Source of the DNA: Epiperipatus broadwayi
Taxonomy: Eukaryota; Onychophora; Udeonychophora; Euonychophora; Peripatidae
Length of the DNA: 64,000 nt
Direction of reading: 5' to 3'
NCBI GenBank assembly: GCA_028023455.1
Contig: JAQFVV010000012.1
Location: forward strand, 3,376,023-3,440,022
The notes beneath the pieces were generated by a model. It worked only from the letters and a program-made list of their open reading frames with translations, was not told the origin of the DNA and did not search any database. The position numbers were made by a program, and so were the translations under genes. This document shows positions 1 to 12,079 of this stretch, in pieces; the first letter of the stretch is position 1; each line of letters begins with the position of its first letter.

Positions 1-147
1 TGTTAAAATAACCATTTCATAGATATCTTCATCACATTTATCATAAAATGCTGAAAAATTGATATATGACTTGTCTTACCTGAGATAATTTTTTATAGTA
101 AAAATTATAAAAACTGTACGATTGGTGACTTTCATTTTTATTAGCAG

Positions 148-359
148 ACTCAGATCTTGTCTTTCCATGCAGGATATTTGCTAGTCCTTTCATGCAGAGA
201 TCTGTTAGAAATTTTTGATTTTAGTGAGGAAAAAAAAATAACAGTAAGAACAGTGCATGAGATATTATGCAAAGAAAACTTTAGTAAATTGCAATTTATG
301 AAAAAATATAATAAACAACAAAATATTTTTTTTATTATGTTATGCGCACTGATTATGGT
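148..359 (+). CDS. Exon of an unrecognised gene (first visible exon)
   Basis: An open frame follows a good acceptor (pyrimidine tract, then ttagcag ending at 147). Read from 148 it gives a mixed hydrophobic/charged, helix-like protein containing DLLEIFDFSEEKKITVRTV. A donor gtatga at 360 leaves two bases of a codon, exactly the phase needed by the next exon at 596. Other acceptors at 172 or near 185 cannot be excluded, so the 5' edge is soft. The frame stays open past the donor to 459, so read-through is possible. Upstream exons would lie outside the window. No family recognised; no catalytic motif, signal peptide or repeat is obvious. Confidence 0.5.
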
Positions 360-595
360 GTATGAGAGTGAAGGACTGAGGGTGCTTGAAAGTCTGTATT
401 CAAGAGATTATTACAAAATCATAACAAATGAATACAGCACTACTGTAATAATGCAATAATCGAATGAGCATATAAACAATCATATAAATAAAATCATAAA
501 AATAATCGAATGAGCATATAAACAATCATATAATCATATAATCATAAAATATTATCTATCTTTATAACATTTTCTTTATGGTTGACACATTGCAG

Positions 596-710
596 GCTCA
601 TCTTTGGTCATTCTCAGGACTCGGCTCTAAGTGTCTTTATTAAGCTTCTTGACCAAGTCAAGCAGCGAGACTCTCTGCTTTCGCCTGTGAGTCTACATGA
701 TGATACTTGG
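596..710 (+). CDS. Exon of the same unrecognised gene
   Basis: The exon is bounded by acceptor ttgcag (ends 595) and donor gtaaaag (starts 711). Only one frame is open across it; it begins after one base of a split codon and encodes a segment beginning LIFGHSQDSALSVFIKLLDQ and ending in TW at a codon boundary. The base composition is clearly richer in G+C than the flanking introns. The donor is in phase 0, which matches the start of the next exon at 1144. The short helical sequence looks like a structural or scaffold protein, but I cannot name it. Confidence 0.7.
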
Positions 711-1143
711 GTAAAAGTTTTATTTTCCTCTTAATCTTATTAAGATACCCTTTTCTCTGCATTGACTTTTTCAAGTTTCATTCTGAATGCTATGTAAATT
801 TTTATAAAGTTCAACTGTATATTACTATGTTACTATGTTTAATAAATTTATTTTAAAACAAAAACAATCATATAAATAAAATCATAATATATCTTGCCTA
901 TTGCACTAAATATAGGTATATGATTGAGTCTGGATGTGTATGTTTTAATATCATTGCAATGTAAATTGCCTAAACTTGTATAGCATATTTATTGTTTTCT
1001 ACATATATTTAATTATATAAAAAAATAAGTAATAAAACTAATTGAATACTCACTGAGTCATTAAAGCATTAGATGTGGTTACCACATTTGTCCTTGCAGA
1101 TAAAAAATGACTTCAATCCTTTTTTTTTTTTTTGACATTGCAG

Positions 1144-1236
1144 CTTCCAAATCTGAACTGCCATGAAAATGAACTTCTAGAAAAAGAAGCCTTACGTATA
1201 ATACAGACAATACTAATTTCATATCCATATCAAGCG
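1144..1236 (+). CDS. Exon of the same unrecognised gene
   Basis: A T-rich tract followed by tgacattgcag gives the acceptor; the donor gtaaga starts at 1237. The 93-nt exon is exactly 31 codons, phase 0 at both ends, beginning LPNLNCHENELLEKEALRII. It joins in frame to the exon ending at 710. The following intron is long, because the next exon I can support is about 6 kb away and needs a different phase. At least one intervening exon is therefore missing from my reading. Confidence 0.7.
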
Positions 1237-2002
1237 GTAAGAGAATGCAATTCAGCCGTTAAAAAACTTTATGGTTAGTAAATCTAAAAAAAAAAAAAAG
1301 AGAAAAAAAATTAAAAATTGTATTTTAGAAAAAAATCATAAAAAATTCAAATTTCATCACAGAAAAGAATATATAGATCTTTTTAATCGTAATAAAATGG
1401 CAGAAACATGATTGTTACATTTAAACAAAATCTTTTAATTATGAAACGTCAAAATTGTTAATATATTGTTATATATGATGATTATTTCTACCTACTGATA
1501 TACCCTTTTGTAATGCGGATAGAATATTTTAATATTAGATTAAAACCTTTTTTTTTTCTATTTTATATACATCATAAATGGAGATCAGCATCTGCTTATT
1601 TATAATGCTATTACAATACTAAATGTTTGTTAAATAGAGGACAAAATAATTCAATATTTCAAGAGTATTGAAATCTGACAAGTATACTTTATTTTTGGAT
1701 AACTATTATAATACGTTTTTCTTCATTTGGATTAATGGACATCATAGATTTATTTAAAGCTCACAGAATAGACATTCAAACTATTGTGTTTCTTTGAAGT
1801 ACCTCTGTAGAATGACAGTGTTCAGGTCATATATTATTGTGTTTTATTTATATATTTATTTGTATTATATTTTATTAATGTTATTGATTACAATATAAGT
1901 TAGTTGATTGTTTGTTTGTGGATATGAAATAGGAGAAAGTTTAGTTTAGTTTAAATTTAAAATTTATATCCTAAATTTTAATACTTAAAATTTTAATTTA
2001 AA
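1237..2002. other. Probable intron, no other feature seen
   Basis: AT-rich sequence following the donor at 1237. It has short T and A tracts but no open frame or repeat I can support. Confidence 0.4.
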
Positions 2003-2020
2003 ATATCATGTTTATTCTTT

Positions 2021-2126
2021 TTTCTATATGTCATAGCATCGGCCAAGACGCGAACCCACACCTGTCTGCAACCAACTACTTGCTTGCAAGACGGGTGCGA
2101 TGACCACTCGGCCAACAACGCTTGAC
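2021..2126 (-). mobile_element. tRNA-derived SINE, subfamily 1, with target duplication
   Basis: On the minus strand this has a tRNA-like head with an A box (TTGGCCGAGTGGTC) and a B-box-like region before GCTATGACATATAG and a short A tail. The insertion is flanked by an 18-bp direct repeat, atatcatgtttattcttt, at 2003-2020 and 2127-2144, a convincing target-site duplication. The A-to-B spacing is long, suggesting a class II (Leu/Ser-type) tRNA ancestor. Further copies are at 18.9, 22.0, 25.9, 32.8, 34.9 and 63.3 kb, with relatives at 38.2, 41.5, 48.6 and 53.1 kb. Confidence 0.85.
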
Positions 2127-2144
2127 ATATCATGTTTATTCTTT

Positions 2145-3589
2145 GGCTATAAATTATTATAATATACATATTGTGAGTATTGAAGATTTGGAATGACTCT
2201 ATTGCAATAGTTGTTTGTTGATATTATATTTTGAAAATAAAGTGAGGGAATAAACGTACTCATTATTATAAGTTATCTTAATAAATTATTATATTGTGAA
2301 TAGTATAAAAGTATTATAGCTTTTTTTGTATTTTAAATTGTATGTGTGTGCAACAATATTTTTGCCTTACATAAATTTTAAATATTATATAATAAACATT
2401 AAAATAGATGAATTTTTGCAGTTTAAGCACCTATTTTTATAAGTAATAATCTGTGATGAATGATATATTTCATGATATTTAATTAAATGTATTTCACAAA
2501 CGTTTATTATTCGTTTGCCTTTTTTATATTTATTGTTAATAAATATTAATTCAATTCAACAAATAAACTTGCTTCGCTCGTCATTTCAATTATTAATGCA
2601 AACCGATTGGCTAATAAAATTTTAATATATAGTGGTTATGTATTGATTTACACTTGACACTTTATAATAAATAATCATAAATTAGTCTCGGAATCAAACG
2701 GTTGGATTGGTAATCACATATAATGTTATGTATTTTTTTTTTTTTTTTATGAATTCAATATATTTTTATTTGAGCAGATATGCATTTTATATAATAATAG
2801 ATTGATAAATTTATTATAACTGCATGTTTAGAAATAATTAAATGATCTAAATGATCACCATAATTACATTAATAGTTATGTACAAAGTTATTTCAGATAA
2901 AAACCCATATTCGAACCAGTTTGATCGTTTATAAAATATAAGTGCTTTAATTATTTAGAGCAAACGAAGGGGATTATAAATGGATGTTAGTTATTAATCT
3001 AAACTATTCTTTGTTGGGTACATGTTACAATAACCTATGTAATTAGAAAGTTGATAATTTTATGATGATATAAAATTGATAATTGTACACCCAGAAATCA
3101 TTATTTTAATCATATTAATTAGAATGATTTAATTTATTTAGATTTGAAGATTATTGATGTAGTTTATATTTAATTTAGATATTGAATTGTCAATATTTAT
3201 AAATTGTTTAAAATAGAGTATTAATAATACTATACATATTATGGTAGTTATGATTTATAAATTAATGTCTAAGTTTTATTGATTTGAAGGATAACTTATT
3301 GTGATTTACTAATTGTATTTGTAGATCTATTAAATAAGAATCTTTCATTTGTTTTATGTTCTTACAATTTAAGTACTATAACTTATAGGATTATTTGAAG
3401 TATTGTTTTCATTTTAGATTGTTTTAATTTAGTGCAAATTGTAAGATACATTAGATAAATTGATCATGTACATTTTATTTTATTATAGTTTTGCATGGTA
3501 ACATTTTATCTCATTACAATTTGGTGCCTCAATTCATGGGGTGATCTGAAACATTGACTTCATAAATTTTATACCATTACAATTTGGCA
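2145..3589. other. AT-rich DNA, nothing recognised
   Basis: Very low G+C with T and A tracts (for example 2731-2748) and no coding or mobile-element signal. Probably intron of the left-edge gene. Confidence 0.4.
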
Positions 3590-3639
3590 ATCAATGTTTA
3601 TACTAGATATATTCCATCAAAATTTGACTCCTAAATCAG

Positions 3640-3850
3640 TGGAGCATTTAAAGAGAAAGTGTATACATTTTAAGACTTATGAGTTAATGGTTCATGCTGA
3701 ACCAACTCATCAGTTGGTTCAGCATGAAATACATATATTGGTGATTATTTTTCTTTTCTACATGTGTGTAATCATGTGTATCAGTTGTATGAGATAATGT
3801 GAATAGTTGAAGGTTTCTTGAAAGTCTGAGTTAAATCCCCCATATTTACA
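3640..3850 (+). repeat. Degenerate hammerhead/B-box repeat (family A) with central hairpin
   Basis: From about 3712 the sequence follows the family A consensus: stem II end and GAAA at 3726-3729, the AUACAUAUAUUGG segment, and the tRNA-like part ending with a decayed B box (GAGTTAAATCC) near 3829. Upstream of the stem II loop the sequence is an inverted copy, so a perfect 17-bp hairpin is formed at 3691-3707 and 3712-3728 with a four-base loop. The CUGAUGA core exists only in inverted form, so no cleavage is expected. Confidence 0.6.
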
Positions 3851-3870
3851 ATTAAAGTTCCAGTTATAAT

Positions 3871-4586
3871 AATGCCTGTATTTCAAATCTTATACATATA
3901 TAACTTGTTTTATTTTTAACCTTAAATTTATTTATAATAAAACTAACTGTTACTATGTTTTAATTTTTCAACAGTCCACAAGCACATTCAACATATTTCA
4001 TCTAGCAGATTCCAACTTTTACTGCCAGTGCACTTTTCAGTTTCAGTACTCCAAATCATGATTACTTTCAAGTGCCTTTATTTGTACCTCAAGACAATTC
4101 AAGAGGCATAAGTTTGGATATTACAATGCAATCAACAAGAATTGTTACAAACAAATTTAGGGAGTGCCGGTGCATGTCAAGCGCATCCACACCCATATAA
4201 TTGATTCTGTGCATATGATTTTTAAACATTCAAGTATAAACATATGGATAGGTGAGCAGGCTTTTTATGGTTTCAGATGTGCAGTGACACAAAATTCACC
4301 TGCCCTTCCAGACTCACACACATAAACCTAACTTCCTATGCTTAAATTATTGTTCACAAAATTGTCCAATTATACATGTCCATTTCTCCATTAGTTATTC
4401 AAAAATTTTATTATATCCAACTGCAATGTTAAACTTTCAGAACACCTCTATTCATGCCTCATCACTATTTGGGAGGCATAAGCTTAAAAGAATCAAGGCC
4501 ATCACTTCAGTTGCAGTGGGAATATTGTCCTTGGATTGTCCAATTGTACAAGTCTATTTCACCATTTAAGCATTCCCAGTTCTTGT

Positions 4587-4590
<4 letters not shown>
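3871..4590. repeat. Unidentified repeat-like segment, slightly higher G+C
   Basis: This stretch is less AT-rich than its surroundings and contains diverged internal direct repeats: attgtccaattatacatgtc near 4361 versus attgtccaattgtacaagtc near 4537, and aggcataag near 4104 and 4472. Probably an old transposon fragment of unknown type. Confidence 0.3.

Positions 4591-4644
<54 letters not shown>
4591..4644. repeat. (TA)n microsatellite
   Basis: About 27 uninterrupted TA dinucleotides. Confidence 0.95.
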
Positions 4645-4646
<2 letters not shown>

Positions 4647-4911
4647 CATGCTTACTTCTTGTTTTGCATGGCATACCACTTGTAGGGTGGTCACTTTCCC
4701 TTCTATGTATTCCTAAATTTCTATTAATTTATTCAGCCTTAGCGACCTTCATTTCCTAGGATTTATCATCCTGATATTTTATGGTCCTTTGGGCTCTTAT
4801 AATTTCTAGTCACTAATATATCAATTTGTTTAGTATATAAGGTATGCACTACACTAGGCAAGGCATGGCCCTAGTTTAACCTGTTTCCAAGTCTGTTCAG
4901 TTAGCCATGGT

Positions 4912-5165
4912 TTAGCATGTCTTCTTGGCATGGTCCTTAGCATCATTTAGCAATTTGAAGTATAATAACTCAATATTGTAATCAATTCCTTCTTCAAAAG
5001 TTACTCTATTTCGTGCTGACCAGATGACAAAGTTAGCATAAGTTGCCAATCTAATATTGCCAAAGGAGCCTTTTTGAAAATCTTTCACCAAATCATGATT
5101 ATTTACTCTTAATAGTGCACAACACCTATTTCCCGATGTAGGAATTGCTATTATTCATGTTAAAA
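4912..5165 (-). pseudogene. LINE ORF C-terminal fragment
   Basis: The minus strand translates to a segment containing KGSFGNIRLATYANFVIWSA and ends with a stop at 4912-4914. It aligns by eye with the end of the LINE ORF at 14656-15243 (GQFGTIRLATFINFSIWTAR), including the Arg-Leu-Ala-Thr and the Trp-x-Ala-Arg. This is therefore the tail of a non-LTR retrotransposon protein from the same lineage. The 5' part and catalytic region are absent. The sequence toward 4650 may be its 3' UTR. Confidence 0.7.
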
Positions 5166-6159
5166 CATCATGTAGAACATATAATATCACATTGAAATAA
5201 ATATCTGTTAATAATTTATGTAGGGCTGAAGAAGAGTATGTTAACTAAAAAGTTTTAAATTTATCTTCAAAATATTTATGTTCTGTCACAGTATTTATTA
5301 CCTTCTGAAATTTAGTGCATTGGTAGAATAATGGATTTGAAAACTAAGATTTTCTGAAGTAAATATATTTATCTCTAATGATGGTTTTTGAACATCACAT
5401 GACCTCGTGAATAATGTTTTTACATTTATTCTATTAATGGGTTAGTTATTCATCTTGCCGTTATGCTGAATACTTATTAAATATATCTTTGATATCCAAA
5501 ATGTTTATGGGAAAATTGTAGGCTGATAAATCTTTTTTTAGAGTGATAAATTTTTCAAATTATTTTAAAAGACATAAATCTGCAAAAGTAAAAAATAATA
5601 AATTAAAATTGAAAGTCATTCATTAATAATTATTTAATATAATTATAATGTAATAAATCTATTATTTTATGGGCTGATTAAACTTGCTTCTTTAACAAAA
5701 AAGCAGTTCGACGAAAAGTTCATCGGTTTTAAATAAATGTAAAATTATCATGTGAATAAGATTAAACATGATAGGAAATTGAATTTTATCCCCACCGCCA
5801 ATTTATCAAATATAATAAAAAAACGTTTCTTGACAAGCAAGGGTTTGTAAAACAGAAAATGATTCTAATTAAATGATAAAAAATTATGCCCATTTGTAAA
5901 AGTAATAAATACATAAAATCATTGTTAGTTATTTTTTATGTTGTTTTCAGGAAACTAGTTGATGTGAACACTTCAAAAGATACTCTGATTTTTAATTTTT
6001 ATCCATTAACATGATTAAATTCTAGTTTATATCTTTCTATATATACGTATACAATCTGCCTATCTGTATTTATGTATCTATTTCTTTGCAGTTTCAATTT
6101 GTCTGAATATGTATCTATCTATTTATCTATTTTCTGTCAGTCCTTATACATATCGTTTC
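5166..6159. other. AT-rich DNA, nothing recognised
   Basis: No open frame, repeat or RNA gene that I can support. Confidence 0.4.
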
Positions 6160-6164
6160 GTCTG

Positions 6165-6231
<67 letters not shown>

Positions 6232-6250
6232 GTCTGTCTGTCTGTCTGTC

Positions 6251-6332
<82 letters not shown>
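6160..6332. repeat. (TATC)n microsatellite with TCTG interruption
   Basis: A long TATC array with a short TCTG block at about 6230-6251. Open frames across it encode only Tyr-Leu-Ser-Ile repeats and are artefacts. Confidence 0.97.
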
Positions 6333-7298
6333 AGAAAATATTTCTTTCTGTCCATCCGAATATCTCTATATGTGTGTCATAGATATGTAATATAATATTT
6401 ATTAACTTTACTTTTCTTATACATAAATTCGTTTCTTTGTTTTAATTATTATTACAATTTGTGCATATTTTGAACTGTATTCAATTATATCTAAAGTCAA
6501 TAGATATGTTTTTTTTTATAAATAAATTTAGGTTTAAATAAAAGTTTACTTTGTGTTAATAATTATATATATACTAGAAAGAAAAAAATGAAGCATTTTC
6601 TAAACTAAAATAATAGAAGAGCTGAAAGCAATTCAAACCGAAAGTTTGCAAGGTTGCAAGCTATTGTTAACAAACAATGTTTTGTTGATTGAATCAAATA
6701 TGTAATCTTGTAGTGTGGTTCTGTTAATAAGTAATTTGCTAATTATATAATTTATTAAGCCAAAACTTATGATTTGTTATGATAATGCATAATGTATTGA
6801 TAAAGAAGGCACATAGCAACTGATAATAAATGTATATTAGTTATGCATTAGAATAACAACTCTATTATATGAATCATTATCAGTAGCAGCAAAAACTCTT
6901 CTTAAATGAGTGGGACTGTTCTTACTCCAAGTGAAAAAAAAGAGAAAAAGATAAAACTTGAAATGAGTTATGGGATGGTTATATATACCAATTGTGTTCA
7001 CTTATAGAATAAACTGGTTTATTATTGTTTATTCAATATTTTTGATGCTGTTTTTATCTTTTACTGTAGCAACCTTTACCTGTTTTTAAATAATTGAGCA
7101 GTATGCCTAAAGGTGGCTTTCCAATGTATGTATATCTTTTTTTTATCAATTAGTATTTAATAAACTAGATAAAGCTTGTTACAATGATTATTATACATTA
7201 TTTAGACAAATTGAATTGTTCATTGATTTATATGAGACTGTACACCTCTATAATTGGTTGAAATTGCATGATGTTTGTGGTGTCATGAGCTTTTGCAG
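6333..7298. other. AT-rich intronic DNA, nothing recognised
   Basis: Sequence between the microsatellite and the exon at 7299; no element identified. Confidence 0.4.
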
Positions 7299-7525
7299 GA
7301 TTTCAACAGAAAATAACCTTATTCCATGTTTCATCAAATAACTGTGAGGCGGCCAAGATTTTATCACAGTCTTTGAATTTTTTAACTTGTGCTATATATG
7401 CCTGCTGTGAATTGAGTGAGCTATTCTCGAAAGTAGACTTGCACCTGGTCAATCATAATGAAAATGAGAGAAAAATACTTAATCTTATGATGGCAAGTTC
7501 TTTGATGTTAAAAGCAGCTTTCAAT
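7299..7525 (+). CDS. Probable exon of the same unrecognised gene
   Basis: Acceptor ttttgcag (ends 7298) and donor gtgagt (starts 7526) bracket 227 nt with one open frame of 75 codons after two bases of a split codon. It contains NFLTCAIYACCELSELFSKV and ends KAAFN. It is cysteine- and leucine-rich, helix-like and soluble in appearance. It lies on the same strand as the exons at 148-1236, so I infer the same gene. The phase does not join directly to 1236, which implies a missed exon between them. A possible short terminal exon (acceptor at 8850, stop at 8893-8895, AATAAA near 8962) is too weak to list separately. Confidence 0.55.
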
Positions 7526-10500
7526 GTGAGTATTATCTTCCAAGTGAAAACAATCAGTAAGGAATTTTTTTGCAATCTGTTTAATTTAATCTTTATAATA
7601 CAAACAAAGTCTTTCTTTCTGATGAACACCATCTTGAAGTTTAGGAAACTTTGTTTCACATGACTAATTTAATAAAAATGTGATTTTACAAAAAGGAATC
7701 TGGAGTATCACATTAGGAAATTGATGAACTAGCTTGCCATGATATTTTTAGAATTTTTATGAAAATTAATATTTCTAATATTTCTATATTGTATTAATGG
7801 GGTATCTAAGTCTCTTATCAATAATGTAGTTAAAATAGCATATATATATATATATATATATAGTTGCAGGAGTTATTTCAAATTGATAAAAAGGCTGATA
7901 TTTAAGATGATAAAAGGATAAGCCACACATAGTAATTTTTGGTGCACTTTACCCTAAAAGTCTATTTTCTATTTAAAAAGTTTCTAAGATATTTAAATTG
8001 GCTGAAATTCATAATTTGATAATTATCCAAGCTTAAAGTTTAGAAGATGCTAAAGATTCATCCTTTATCATAATTTACAAAGAATTTGAATTTAGTATAT
8101 TTATTTTTAGGTTGGTTTATCTTGGCCTATATTCAATACAAAGAAATAAACAATTTATATTTTTCATCATCATTTCTTTTTAGGATAAATCTTCATAATC
8201 AACAAAAAAATTATATCATGTTGATCATTATTTTGAGTGAATGAAAAATATCTTCAAACTGGGAGATTTGTCTGTTTTTTATTTAAAATATGAATTTCAT
8301 TATGGTTGATATAACTGCAAAAGATGTTTCTTATCTTCATCACATAGTTTACAAATAGCATTGGTAAGTAAGTAGTTAAGAAAGATTTTACTGGAATAGT
8401 GAAATATAAATGATTAAGTTAGAATTTTAAATATGACTGAGAAGCACATTTACCTTTAGAACAAGTTATGAAATTTGATGATTAGTCAAGGTATCAATGG
8501 TGTTATATTATTATAATAAAAGGATTAATATTTTTTTTAAATGTGAGCCATATTTGATTAATGTTAAACTAGAGATCACAAACTCCCAAATTTTCTACCA
8601 ATTGTCAGCAGGTTTATCTAGTTATAAACTTAAATTTTATTTAATCTTTCTTATATTACAGTATAATCTTAACCTTAATAGTAGTCTGAAAAAAAAATCA
8701 GATCACTTATTTTTGCCTGAATATAAAACTATTTTAATGGATTGTTATAATTATTACACTAGTTAACAACAGTAATTTTCCCACATTTTGTCCATTTTGA
8801 TTATTTTAAAAAAGAGTGAAAAAAAGTGAATATGTTTTTCTTTTATTTCAGATCTTATTATGGTATTTTTTATGCAATTTTAACCCAATTATATAATTAG
8901 AAAGTATTGTGGTGTAATGGTAAATGCACTTTTCAATTATGTCACAGAACTTAAACCTCAATAAAATTCTGATAATTATAATAATGATTTCTAAAGTACT
9001 TTATCTAACTTTTCATCCAATTATTATTCTGTAAATGATTATAACTTTCTGTTAGGTAGATGTATGTAAAACAAAGGGAGAAACCATAAAATATTAAGTA
9101 TCATTATTTTTTGACTATTTCCCTAAATTTAAACAAAGTCCTATCCCTGTGATGAGGTATTTGGGATTGCTTACTTTTATAGAGTTTCTGATGTTTTTTC
9201 TGATATTCTAAGAACATGTCAATTAATATCAGGATAGAGTTTTCTCATGTACTGAACCTGGTGGTATATTTTTGGTATAGTATGTTGCTTTACCAGAGGT
9301 ACAATTACATTCCTGTTCAAGAGGCAGATGTTGTGTAATCTTTTGTCTTCGGTTCATTTTTAGGTGTTTTTTTTCAAAAAAACATGTCTTAATGCACAAT
9401 TTATTTTCAATCACTGTGATCTTCAAACAATATTTACAAATAGTAACTAATGCAAGATTTTATCAAAATTGTTGTACTTGACTTTTGATATTTTTCTCAT
9501 TCTCTTCTTCCTTATTTTTGTAACAAAAAATACAAAATTTGTTACTATCATTCATTATTTGTAATCAATTTGTCTTCAAAATATTATGATGTAAATGAAT
9601 ATGTCAGTGCAATATCTTTATATTTTTTCCCCATAACTTGATGTTATATATATTTTTAAACCTCTGGCAAGGCAGTGATGAGTAATATTTTTTTTCTCTT
9701 AAATATATTATCCATGATTTAGATCAACATTAGGAAATGGAAAATATTAAAAATCTGTTATTAATTTGCAACATTACATTATTTCAAAAAATATAAATCA
9801 TCTGTCTTAGTAAAGAATCTATACTATTCAAAATTTTTCTCAAAGTTTGTTTTTATAATTATTATAAAAAGAAAACATAGATACCTTCTTGTTTGAAAGG
9901 GATAAATATAGATGGTACATATTTAATTAAGACTAATATATTTTTAGAAATGTTTTAAAATTTTAATCTGATTCTTAACATTTTTCTCATAATTATGACT
10001 GGTAATGTGTGCAACCAATTTAGTATGCACTCTATGCTAATTTGGACACCAGGGGAAGCCTTAAAACCATTGCTGAACACAAACAAGTGAAAAATACTGT
10101 TTTCTTTTATTTAAAATCATATCCACATGGTTTTGATTTTAATAGATACTAGTCATTTTGTGTCATATTTTTGTCTTGGTTTAATAATTTATGTTGCTGT
10201 ACATTTAATAAATAGTTTTTTTGCTTAGAAATTGATTTAGAGTATAAAAAATATTAAGATCAGTTTATAATTTATTTTTGGAAATTTATATTTTTCTATT
10301 TATTTATTTATTTCCCTGTTGTTCACAGTAATAAATTACAGAGTTCTTGCTTCCTGAGCTAGATTCATGCATAATATCTAAAGAGAATAGGGGGTATATA
10401 TATATATTTAGTGTATGGGTATCCAGATGATGATGATGATGATGATTCTGTATGTTACAAAGAGTATATTCTTCAAAGTCCATGCACTGTATTTTATTTA

Positions 10501-12000
10501 GTTTAGTCTCTAATAGAAATTAAGTTTATAGTTGGTCGGTACATTAATGGTGATAAGTGACCAGAGCATTGATGATGGTCAGCATGTTTTAATATCCCAG
10601 TATTATTGTTTTTGTAGTTACATATTCAGATGGATTAGCCCTTAAGTTTGTGTATCCAAATTAAGGTTTAAATAATTGCCTACCTGGCAAGGACTCAATA
10701 GTTAGCCTGGTCTATAGTAGGCCCTTTTCTAATTCCACTCACCAGATTAACTGTTGATTTATTCTTGATTGCTAATCATTCATGATGATGAATGATTATT
10801 ATTTCTGGATAGTACTGGTGAACTTATAATTAGTCGTGCTGATTTCACAGAGTGATCTATCATGCTCATCCTTTTGATATTAAATTATATATATATTTAC
10901 TTGAGGATAAACAAACAATGCCTGAGATTCCTGATGTTTTTTGTTTTGTTTTGTTTTCCAATGAAAATTGAAATTTTTTATGTAGACTGAACAAAATATT
11001 TGGAACACTTGTGACTAATTTTAAGAATATTTCCAAATATCATTTACCACTTGATTGTGTCAATAATGATTGTGCGTTCTGCCTGTCTAAAATGGCAATG
11101 AGTGCAAACTAAATTGGTACGTAATTTATCACTGATTTTTATTGATCAATAAATCTATACAAGTATTATGTATATGTTTGTTATATTATTTTATTTATTT
11201 GAAAAAAATAGAAAACTCATTAAATACTGTTTGCATTATTATTATTTGAAAGAATTTATACAAATTAATTATTATTATTTATTAACAATTATTTAATTGC
11301 ATATAATCACAAATACCCATTTTTTCATTACTTTTATTTATCAGTAATGATAAAGATGCGGATTTTTTTATTTCACTTTCATAACATGAATTAAATTTAA
11401 TCACTGCCACTAGAAATAATTTAATTATAATTAGTGGCTATAGCAACTGACAAAATCGATATTTGAACTCAATAAACTATTAATGTTTAAAAACAAATCC
11501 CAGCTATGTAGGAATAAGATTATTTCTTTTATGTTTTAAAAGAATAATTTTATTTTTAAAGATATATTAATAGATTATTATAAGTATTTACACATTGGTA
11601 AATTTATTTTTATTGAGAAATAAGCAATTATCTATTTTTACGCAAAATGATTTTTCTTTCATTCTTGTCTATAAAAATCTCAAACCAATTGTTATAAAAG
11701 GATTCGGATGCTTATTATTTTTTAACAGAATCGCTTTTCAAATAATCTCTCTCATTGCGATTACATGACTAACAACTTTTCACCACATACTTTTTAAAAC
11801 AGTCTCATTTCCCTTGCTGACCCTCTTGGCTACAATAATCAATTTATTTTCTCAAACAAAAATACTTGACCATTCTAAGACAATGACATCGTTTTTTTTT
11901 AAAAAAAGACAAAATTGACTATCATAATTTTAGTATTCAAACAATATACAAATTAAAAAGCGTATAAAACACTTGAAGGAGAAGCTATACAGATTCAAAA
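7526..12000. other. Long AT-rich stretch with only microsatellites
   Basis: Contains a (TA)n run at 7839-7862, a short (GAT)n at 10427-10444 and otherwise unremarkable sequence. A weak terminal-exon candidate is described under the exon at 7299. The 10500-10870 part is a little less AT-rich but has no frame I trust. Confidence 0.4.
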
Positions 12001-12079
12001 ATTACTATACGCTAAGCGCTTTCGAGGCCATTTGCCTCATATTCATAGCGGTAATGCGAGATGCTTTTTAATTTGTATA
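11945..12079. repeat. Short inverted repeat around the family E hammerhead
   Basis: A 17-bp perfect inverted repeat, tatacaaattaaaaagc at 11945-11961 and its complement at 12063-12079, brackets the ribozyme-like fold. Confidence 0.8.
12001..12055 (-). ncRNA. Hammerhead-like ribozyme fold, A3-U8 variant (family E)
   Basis: On the minus strand the order is: stem I outer ATTAC, inner CGCT; core ATGAATA; one extra U; stem II GAGGC, loop AAATG, GCCTC; GAAA; short stem III (AGCGCT, palindromic, sharing the last A of GAAA); T as residue 17; then AGCG and GTAAT, which pair with CGCT and ATTAC. This is the type I hammerhead layout. Relative to the canonical CUGANGA, residue 3 is A instead of C and residue 8 is U instead of G. 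These two bases pair in the known active structure, so the change is compensatory. The related locus at 29509 has the same pair. Confidence 0.6.

Noticed and set aside
6072-6395. Open frames of about 100 codons over the TATC array
   Set aside because: They encode only short Tyr-Leu-Ser-Ile repeats from the microsatellite.
8851-8895. Short terminal exon of the left-edge gene
   Set aside because: The acceptor is good and a stop and AATAAA follow, but 14 codons of AT-rich sequence are too little to support it.
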